Assembly (NCBI GenBank): GCA_017447005.1 | Contig: JAFSOM010000254.1 | Coordinates: 1-10,728, forward strand | DNA from: Oscillibacter sp. | GTDB lineage: Bacteria > Bacillota > Clostridia > Oscillospirales > Oscillospiraceae | Reading direction: 5' to 3' | Length of the DNA stretch: 10,728 bases | Part shown: one piece after another, positions 6,162-10,728 of the stretch | Numbering within the stretch: position 1 is the stretch's first letter | How the letters are laid out: every line of letters begins with the position of its first letter | The notes under the pieces: model-generated | What the model was told of the DNA's origin: nothing | The model's database searches: none | What the model saw: the letters and a program-made list of their open reading frames with translations, nothing else | Translations under genes and position numbers: made by a program

Positions 6162-6734
6162 TCACGACAAAAGCGCGTCGAATTTGGCCTTATCGCGCTG
6201 TATCGCCTTACGGTAACGCTCCTCCTCGGAGTAGACGCAACCGCAGTACTTTTGCATATAAAACCCCAGTTCGCGGGCGCGCTGATTCCCGGCGCGGAAA
6301 TTCGGACGGAAATCGCGGTACAGAAACGTTACCTCGTACTGCGCGGCGTAACGCTCCGCCGCTTGCGCGATACCGTCATGGTCTTGGTAGACGCTCGCCA
6401 GCAGGGTGGACGTGAACGCCTCGAACCCGCGTTCGGCGGCGAACCGCGCCGTCTGTTCCATACGATGTTCGTAGCACAGGTGACAACGGTGGTCGATGTC
6501 GGCGGCGACGGCTTGCGTAAACCCGCGCAGGCCGTAGAGGTCAAGGACTAGCGTTTCCATGCCGATAGTCGGGGCGTAGTCCAGCAGACAGTTCCGCCGC
6601 GCTTCGTACTCCTTCCACGGGTGAATGTTGGGGTTGTACCAGAACGCGACCGGCTCGATACCCTCGGCGCGTAAGGGGTCAATACAGCTCAACGAGCACG
6701 GCGCGCAACAGCAGTGCAATAATACGCGGTTCAT
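6162..6734 (-). CDS. queH: Epoxyqueuosine reductase QueH (DUF208)
   Basis: Catalyses the last step of queuosine synthesis, reduction of epoxyqueuosine to queuosine in tRNA, and replaces the unrelated cobalamin-dependent QueG. The 190-residue protein has the family's cysteine set: LLHCCCAPCS (Cys8-10 and Cys13), CHLC (84-87) in HRCHLCYEHRM, and YCGCVYSEEERY (Cys164, Cys166). These serve an iron-sulfur cluster and neighbouring metal in the family. FTSTLLASVYQ (107-117) is also conserved. I chose the ATG at 6734, preceded by AAAGGAG, because the family starts directly before HCCC; an in-frame ATG at 6803 would add 23 unrelated residues. The gene lies 65 bp after malQ and 38 bp before the TIR gene on the same strand, so it may share the malQ transcript. 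Confidence 0.95.
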   Translation of the reverse strand: MNRVLLHCCCAPCSLSCIDPLRAEGIEPVAFWYNPNIHPWKEYEARRNCLLDYAPTIGMETLVLDLYGLRGFTQAVAADIDHRCHLCYEHRMEQTARFAAERGFEAFTSTLLASVYQDHDGIAQAAERYAAQYEVTFLYRDFRPNFRAGNQRARELGFYMQKYCGCVYSEEERYRKAIQRDKAKFDALLS

Positions 6735-6766
6735 AGGCGGTCTCCTTTGATGATTATGTAGGCCCA

Positions 6767-6786
6767 TCCCGCGAACGGGCGCGGGA
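6767..6786 (-). other. GC-rich hairpin between malQ and queH
   Basis: TCCCGCG and CGCGGGA form a 7-bp stem with a 6-nt loop, about 13 nt after the malQ stop. No T-run follows on the minus strand, so it is not a standard intrinsic terminator. It might stabilise the malQ end or reduce read-through into queH, or do nothing. Confidence 0.3.
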
Positions 6787-6799
6787 CAGGCGTTTTCCG

Positions 6800-8344
6800 T
6801 CAATTCTTGGCGGCTTTCTTATCGGCTTTGGCCTTGGCTTTGCGTTCCTTTTCCGTCGGACGCGGGGCGCAGCGTCCGTAAGTCTCGGTAAGGGTACGGA
6901 TTTCGTCGGCGACCTTCTTATCGTTGGCGCCGGGGAGCATACGCCACTGCCAGTTACCGTCGGCGACGCCGGGAATATTCGTGCGGGCGTCGGTTCCTAA
7001 CGCGAGATAGTCCTGCATTTGCGCGACGAATAACACCGCGACGCTACCGTGTCCGGCGCGTAAGATAGCCTGACGCAGATTCTCCGCGCCCTTGACGCCC
7101 AGATACCGTTCGGCGTAGGCTTTCTCGTCCTTCTTAATGGACTTGCACCAGCCCATGAGCGTGTCGTTGTCGTGGGTACCGCTGTAGCAAATGCAATTCG
7201 GGTTGGAGTAGTTGTGGGGCAGGTACTCGTTGGCGGGGCCGGAGAAGGCGAATTGCAGTACTTTCATACCGGGCAGTCCGGCGGCGTCGCGGAGTTCGCC
7301 CACGGCGTCGGTAAGGATTCCCAAATCTTCCGCGATATAGGTAATATTCGGGAACCACCCGGTGAGGACGCGCAACAAGTCCATGCCGGGGCCTTTGACC
7401 CACGCGCCCGTTTTGGCGGTCTTAGACCCGGCGGGTACGGCCCAGTAGCTTTCCAGTCCGCGGAAGTGGTCGATACGGATGGCGTCGAACAGCCGCGACG
7501 CGCCCTCGATACGGCGTATCCACCAGCCGAAACCGTCGCGCTTCATGGCGTCCCAGTCGTAGAGCGGATTCCCCCACAGTTGACCGTCCTCGGAGAAGTA
7601 GTCCGGCGGCACGCCCGCGACTTTCGTCGGATGACCTTCCGCGTCAAGCTGGAACTGCGTCCGCTCGGCCCATACGTCGGAGGAATCGTGCGAGACGTAA
7701 ATCGGCAAATCCCCGATGAGCTGGATTCCAAGCCCGTTGACGTACTTCTTGAACGCCTCCCACTGCTGGAAGAAACAGTACTGCTCCCACGTGTGATAGG
7801 CGACTTCCGGCTCCAGTTCCCTGTGCCACTTCTCAATGGCTTGGAACTCGTGATTCCGTAAGGACTTTTCGGGCCAGTCGAACCACGCCTTGCCGCCGAA
7901 ACGCTCCTTCAACGCCTGATAGAGCGTGTAGTCGCGTACCCACGGGTACTGGTCGCGGAAATCGCGGGCGGCGCGGGCGGTCTCGGGCGTGATACGCGAG
8001 AAGGCCTTGCGCAACAGCGCCGGACGCGTCTCATAGAGGGCGCCGTAGTCGATTTTGTCGCCGTCCTTGACCTTGGCGGCGTCGAGTTCGGCGGACGTGA
8101 GCAGGCCGTCGGCGGCGAGGGCGTCGAGGTCGATGAAGTACGGGTTGCCCGCGAACGTCGACAGCGTCGTATACGGCGAGTTGCCGCCGCCCGACGGCCC
8201 CAGCGGGAGCAGTTGCCACCAGCTTTGACCGGATTCCTTTAAGAAGTCGGCGAAAGCGCGGGCTTCCTTGCCTATGGAGCCGATGCCATAGGGCGACGGA
8301 AGCGAGAAGATAGGCATCAGAATGCCTGCGGAACGTTTTATCAT
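6800..8344 (-). CDS. malQ: 4-alpha-glucanotransferase (amylomaltase, GH77)
   Basis: Transfers alpha-1,4-glucan segments between maltodextrins and releases glucose, in cytoplasmic glycogen and maltodextrin metabolism. The 514-residue length is typical of the short bacterial GH77 form. The catalytic set is complete: nucleophile Asp292 in RIDHFRG, acid/base Glu339 in YIAEDLG, and Asp392 in GTHDNDT. GNSPYTTLSTFAGNPYFIDL (54-73) and GDLPIYVSHDSSDVW (211-225) are also typical. The C-terminus (about 498-514) is a lysine/alanine-rich tail outside the fold. The start at 8344 is chosen because MIKRSAGILMPIFSLPSPYG is the usual family beginning and GGAAAGGGG lies upstream. A longer in-frame ATG at 8470 would run through the promoter. 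It heads the malQ-queH-TIR-ROK run. Confidence 0.97.
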   Translation of the reverse strand: MIKRSAGILMPIFSLPSPYGIGSIGKEARAFADFLKESGQSWWQLLPLGPSGGGNSPYTTLSTFAGNPYFIDLDALAADGLLTSAELDAAKVKDGDKIDYGALYETRPALLRKAFSRITPETARAARDFRDQYPWVRDYTLYQALKERFGGKAWFDWPEKSLRNHEFQAIEKWHRELEPEVAYHTWEQYCFFQQWEAFKKYVNGLGIQLIGDLPIYVSHDSSDVWAERTQFQLDAEGHPTKVAGVPPDYFSEDGQLWGNPLYDWDAMKRDGFGWWIRRIEGASRLFDAIRIDHFRGLESYWAVPAGSKTAKTGAWVKGPGMDLLRVLTGWFPNITYIAEDLGILTDAVGELRDAAGLPGMKVLQFAFSGPANEYLPHNYSNPNCICYSGTHDNDTLMGWCKSIKKDEKAYAERYLGVKGAENLRQAILRAGHGSVAVLFVAQMQDYLALGTDARTNIPGVADGNWQWRMLPGANDKKVADEIRTLTETYGRCAPRPTEKERKAKAKADKKAAKN

Positions 8345-8383
8345 GGAAACGGTCCCCTTTCCGGCGTAAAATGCGCCGACGAT

Positions 8384-8412
8384 ATTATAATACAAATCCC
8401 ACGCACAGGCAA
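8384..8412 (-). promoter_or_regulatory. Sigma-70-type promoter of malQ and possibly the downstream genes
   Basis: On the minus strand TTGCCT (8412-8407) and TATAAT (8389-8384) are 17 bp apart. The expected start near 8377 lies about 33 nt before the malQ ATG. No comparable promoter is obvious in the short gaps before queH, TIR or ROK. Confidence 0.7.
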
Positions 8413-8446
8413 GCCGCGTCAGCGTTGTTTTTTCACGACTGCGGAG

Positions 8447-8698
8447 TATGCGTAAACTTTTCGTTGGCAAGGAAACTCCCGGACTGCAAACCCCTCCCCC
8501 TGTCCCCCTCCCCTTTCAGGGGCGGGGGAACGCTCCAATATGCGCGGAATCTTAAATTTGAGATTTTTAGCGCGCTTTCGATTGAAATTTATTTTTGTTA
8601 TCGACCTTTCGGATTTCGTTCCCCCGTCCCTGAAAGGGAAGGGGGACAGGGGGAAGGGTTCGATTCCGCGCAACTTGCCAACGATTGCTACACGCATA
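8447..8698. repeat. MITE-like element with long interrupted inverted repeats
   Basis: An outer block TATGCGT...CGTTGGCAAG (8447-8471) reappears inverted at 8674-8698, with both matches 15 bp apart in each arm. An inner 44-bp C/G-rich block (8489-8532) reappears inverted at 8617-8660 with 41 of 44 bases identical. Inner and outer blocks are separated by 17 bp on the left and 13 bp on the right. TGCGCGGAATC (8541-8551) also recurs inverted at 8662-8672. The centre (about 8550-8610) is markedly A/T-rich. ORFs through it are repeat-derived and not genes. It lies between the divergent malQ and GNAT-operon promoters. No transposase is present; a half copy lies at 3947-3974. Confidence 0.75.
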
Positions 8699-8726
8699 CG
8701 ATTGCGGAAACGTAAGCGCGGCGGCG

Positions 8727-8755
8727 TTGACAGGAATCGGCGCGTGTGTTACACT
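8727..8755 (+). promoter_or_regulatory. Sigma-70-type promoter of the small-protein/GNAT operon
   Basis: TTGACA (8727-8732) and TACACT (8750-8755) are 17 bp apart, giving a start near 8762 and a leader of about 20 nt to the ATG at 8783. The promoter lies just outside the inverted-repeat element. Confidence 0.75.
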
Positions 8756-8782
8756 GGACGCGTAAGAAAGGAGTGACGCGCT

Positions 8783-8956
8783 ATGGCGACCGACAGCATT
8801 TTCCACACAATTCACTTAGGCACGGCGGAGGAAATTGAGGCGTTTTTGAACGCGCTGGAAGAATCCAAGAACGCCCCGGAACCCAAGGTCGAGGTGTCCT
8901 ACCATGAAATGACCGATGAGGACATTGACCGCTTGTTTGGAGATTTAAAACGATGA
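8783..8956 (+). CDS. 57-residue acidic protein, possible antitoxin to the following GNAT protein
   Basis: A small acidic protein (MATDSIFHTIHL at its start, FGDLKR at its end) with a predicted amphipathic helix in TAEEIEAFLNALEES (14-28) and a second acidic helix near 43-54. It has no DNA-binding ribbon-helix-helix signature, unlike the antitoxins of classical GNAT toxins. AAAGGAGT (8767-8774) precedes the ATG by 8 nt, and its own promoter is just upstream. Its stop overlaps the start of the GNAT gene (ATGA), the usual arrangement for an antitoxin or partner made before its target. I recall short proteins like this upstream of the same acetyltransferase family in Firmicutes; no function is established from sequence. 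That it is a real gene is well supported by promoter, ribosome site and coupling. Confidence 0.8.
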   Translation: MATDSIFHTIHLGTAEEIEAFLNALEESKNAPEPKVEVSYHEMTDEDIDRLFGDLKR

Positions 8957-9543
8957 GCCGCGACGTTGTAAACCTCCAAAAGCTGATGGCGAAAAGAGGA
9001 GAGGAGCAAACCCGGGAACTTCTCTCCGGCTTTTCCTGTCCGCCGAACCCGGATATAGAGGACTTCCTGAAACGAAACGCGATTGAGTTCGCCAAACAGG
9101 GACTTTCTCAAACTCATATTGTAGTAGATTCCTCCACGGACAAACGGGAGTTCGTCGGCTATTTCACGCTTGCCCATAAGCCGCTGACGATGGATACCGC
9201 CACGCTTTCGGCTACCATGCGGAAACGGGTTGAGAAGTTCGCCGTATACGACGAGCGAATCAAGGAACACGTACTCGCCGCGCCCCTGATTGCGCAACTC
9301 GGGAAAAATTACACGAACGGCGTCAACCGTCTGATTTCTGGCGGCGAACTGCTCGCGCTGGCCTGTGACAAGGTAGAACGCATTCTCTTTGACCTCGGCG
9401 GGAAGTTCGTTTATCTGGAATGCGCGGACACTCCCAAATTGCTGGATTTCTATCGTACCAACCGCTTCCGCGCTTTCAATCGCCGTTACCTTGACGCGCC
9501 GGATGGAGGCTATCTTGTCCAAATGCTAAAGTACATCCATTAA
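8953..9543 (+). CDS. GNAT-family N-acetyltransferase-like protein
   Basis: A 196-residue protein with the GNAT fold pattern: a strand with substrate-side residues at FVGYFTLAHKPL (67-78), then APLIAQLGKNYTNG near 110-123 as the probable acetyl-CoA loop (a variant of the usual R/QxxGxG). A long helix follows (GELLALACDKVERILFDLGG), then VYLECADTPKLLDFYRTNRF, the last strand-helix pair of the GNAT fold. The N-terminus (LMAKRGEEQTRELLSGFSCP) is typical of a Firmicutes acetyltransferase family I recognise only by pattern. Substrate is unknown: candidates are aminoacyl-tRNA (as in GNAT toxins), a protein or a small molecule. Start is in a 4-bp overlap with the 57-residue gene, with GGAG 10 nt upstream. 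A 207-codon ORF on the opposite strand is an antisense shadow. Confidence 0.85.
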   Translation: MSRDVVNLQKLMAKRGEEQTRELLSGFSCPPNPDIEDFLKRNAIEFAKQGLSQTHIVVDSSTDKREFVGYFTLAHKPLTMDTATLSATMRKRVEKFAVYDERIKEHVLAAPLIAQLGKNYTNGVNRLISGGELLALACDKVERILFDLGGKFVYLECADTPKLLDFYRTNRFRAFNRRYLDAPDGGYLVQMLKYIH

Positions 9544-9546
9544 CAT

Positions 9547-9592
9547 AAACGAAAACTCCCCCGGACGCGAATCCGGGGGAGCGTTCGTTTTT
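9547..9592. terminator. Bidirectional intrinsic terminator between the GNAT gene and PFOR
   Basis: CTCCCCCGGA (9556-9565) and TCCGGGGGAG (9572-9581) form a perfect 10-bp stem with a 6-nt loop. It is flanked by AAACGAA (9547-9553) and TTCGTTT (9584-9590), so both directions end in a T-rich tail (TTCGTTTTT on the plus strand, TTTTCGTTT on the minus). It lies 4 bp after the GNAT stop and serves the converging genes. Confidence 0.9.
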
Positions 9593-9642
9593 ACGGGACA
9601 GTATCGCGCTTGCGTATGGCTACCGTAGCGTTACGGTATCGC

Positions 9643-9690
9643 TTACGCGTACATCTCCTTACGCTTGGAGAGGCGCTGATAACGGTCAAG
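9643..9690 (-). pseudogene. Decayed second copy of the PFOR 3' end
   Basis: The last codons of the PFOR gene (9696-9743) recur 53 bp downstream at 9643-9690, including the stop codon. On the minus strand the remnant reads DRYQRLSKRKEMYA-stop, against DRYQHLLKLKEMYA-stop in the intact gene. The 53-bp offset is not a multiple of three, so the copy is in another frame and is not translated as part of PFOR. It may be a partial tandem duplication or the scar of a lost second PFOR gene. The rest of the gap (9593-9642) holds only a palindrome, TACCGTA/TACGGTA (9621-9638). Confidence 0.75.
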
Positions 9691-9695
9691 CCGTC

Positions 9696-10728
9696 TTACG
9701 CGTACATCTCTTTGAGCTTGAGCAGGTGCTGATAGCGGTCCATAGCGGTCTTTTCGTTCTTCTCGAACAGAGCCTCGGCGCGGTCGGGGAACTCGCGGGT
9801 CAGGCGGCTGTAACGGGCCTCGTTCATCAGGAAGGAGCGGTAGCCGTCTTCCTTGGGTTCCTTGCTGTCGATGGTGAACTTGGCGCCGTCGGCGGCGGGA
9901 TTGAACCGGAACAGGTTCCAGTAACCGCACTCAACGGCCTTCTTCATCTCGGACTGGCAATTCGTCATGCCGCCCTTGATGGAGTGCATTTCGCACGGGG
10001 CGTAGCCGATAATCAGGGACGGGCCGGGATACGCTTCCGCTTCCTGAATGGCTTTGAGGGTCTGGGCCATATTGGCGCCCATGGCGATTTGCGCGACGTA
10101 GATATAGCCGTAGGAGATGGCGATTTCGGCGAGGGATTTCTTCTTGATTTCCTTACCGGCGGCGGCGAATTGCGCGACCTGTCCGATATTGGACGCCTTG
10201 GACGCCTGTCCGCCCGTATTGGAGTAGACTTCGGTATCGAACACGAAAATATTCACGTCGTTACCGGAGGCGAGGACGTGGTCAACGCCGCCGTAACCGA
10301 TGTCATAGGCCCAGCCGTCGCCGCCGAAAATCCAGAAGGACTTCTTGCGGAGGAACTCCTTCTTTTCGAGGATTTCCGCCACGAGGGAGCAGGCGGAGCA
10401 GTCGCAGAACTTTTCGCCCTTGGCTTTACGCTCTTCGGCGTGTTTGAGCATTTCGGCGGCCTTGTCCGCGCCAAAATGTTGCTTTGCGGCGTCAGAACCA
10501 AAGAACGGGATGGTCTCGTCAAGCGTGGAGATATTCGCCATGAGCGCGGCGATATAGGCGTCGGTGGCGTCGCCGTTGGCGGAACCGTCGGCGTAGGTGT
10601 CGAGCCACTTTTGGGCGGCTTCCTTCAGTTCCGGACGGGTTTGAGGTTGCGCGATAAGGCTTTCGGTCTTGGCCTTCAGGCTGTCGCGGACGGCGTTATG
10701 ACCGAGGGACATACCGAGGCCGTGTTCG
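9696..10728 (-). CDS. nifJ: Pyruvate:ferredoxin (flavodoxin) oxidoreductase, C-terminal part
   Basis: Oxidatively decarboxylates pyruvate to acetyl-CoA and CO2 and reduces ferredoxin or flavodoxin, central to anaerobic fermentation. About 343 residues of a protein normally near 1170-1190 are visible; the N-terminal two-thirds lies beyond the window. The visible part is the thiamine-pyrophosphate domain: GGDGWAYDIGYGGVDHVL and FDTEVYSNTGGQASKA are the TPP-binding segments. YAPCEMHSIKGGM carries the Cys that ligates the proximal 4Fe-4S cluster in the family. The segment before this has FCDCSACSL, a Cys cluster upstream of the TPP loop. The reading frame runs off the window at EHGLGMSLG, so the ATG at 10712 is internal and not the start. 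It converges on the GNAT operon with a bidirectional terminator between them. Confidence 0.96.
   Translation of the reverse strand, partial: EHGLGMSLGHNAVRDSLKAKTESLIAQPQTRPELKEAAQKWLDTYADGSANGDATDAYIAALMANISTLDETIPFFGSDAAKQHFGADKAAEMLKHAEERKAKGEKFCDCSACSLVAEILEKKEFLRKKSFWIFGGDGWAYDIGYGGVDHVLASGNDVNIFVFDTEVYSNTGGQASKASNIGQVAQFAAAGKEIKKKSLAEIAISYGYIYVAQIAMGANMAQTLKAIQEAEAYPGPSLIIGYAPCEMHSIKGGMTNCQSEMKKAVECGYWNLFRFNPAADGAKFTIDSKEPKEDGYRSFLMNEARYSRLTREFPDRAEALFEKNEKTAMDRYQHLLKLKEMYA

Noticed and set aside
6767..6786. Terminator between malQ and queH
   Set aside because: The hairpin has no following T-run on the coding strand, so termination is not supported.
7172..7861. 229-codon plus-strand ORF inside malQ
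   Set aside because: Antisense to the GH77 catalytic region, with low-complexity Gly/Val/Arg content and no ribosome site.
8371..8715. ORFs on both strands across the inverted-repeat element
   Set aside because: The two products resemble each other (PLSPSPFRGGG and PLSPFPFRDGG) because the DNA is palindromic; they are repeat-derived, not genes.
8899..9522. 207-codon ORF on the minus strand across the GNAT gene
   Set aside because: No ribosome site or family features. The plus-strand frame has a promoter, coupled upstream gene, recognisable GNAT pattern and terminator, so this is an antisense shadow.

Overview
The window looks like a stretch of chromosome from an anaerobic, fermentative bacterium, most likely a Firmicutes-type organism. 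Indicators are a pyruvate:ferredoxin oxidoreductase, the QueH form of epoxyqueuosine reductase, strong AAAGGAGG-type ribosome binding sites, sigma-70-type promoters close to consensus, a ROK repressor, and a GNAT/small-protein pair of a kind I associate with Firmicutes. The housekeeping genes are GC-rich. The likely defence genes (1367-3870 and 5176-6123) look visibly richer in A/T. The taxon is an inference.

Layout. Positions 1-1052 (minus) hold most of prfB (release factor 2), without the usual programmed frameshift. A divergent promoter region (1053-1366) contains a -10/-35 pair for prfB and, facing right, a perfect-consensus promoter wrapped by an inverted repeat and followed by a repeated leader. 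It drives a two-gene, translationally coupled cassette (1367-3870): an OLD/RecF-like AAA ATPase and a protein with a PD-(D/E)xK-nuclease-like core, closed by a strong terminator. This is the best candidate for an undescribed antiphage system.

Positions 8344 down to 3995 carry four same-strand genes: malQ (4-alpha-glucanotransferase), queH, a membrane-anchored TIR-domain protein with a BspA-like repeat, and a ROK-family repressor with an apparently dead kinase site. The TIR stop codon lies against the ROK ribosome binding site. The group may be read from one promoter in front of malQ. The TIR protein looks like an immune effector embedded in a metabolic gene run.

Positions 8447-8698 hold a roughly 250-bp element with long imperfect inverted repeats (MITE-like); a half copy lies at 3947-3974. 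To its right is a small operon with its own promoter, encoding a 57-residue protein and a GNAT acetyltransferase that overlap by 4 bp (possible toxin-antitoxin pair), ended by a bidirectional terminator. The right end (9696-10728, minus) is the C-terminal third of pyruvate:ferredoxin oxidoreductase. Its last codons are followed, 53 bp on, by a decayed second copy of the same gene end.

Overall, conserved metabolism and translation genes (prfB, malQ, queH, PFOR) are interspersed with three candidate defence or stress modules: ATPase-nuclease, TIR-membrane protein, and GNAT pair.
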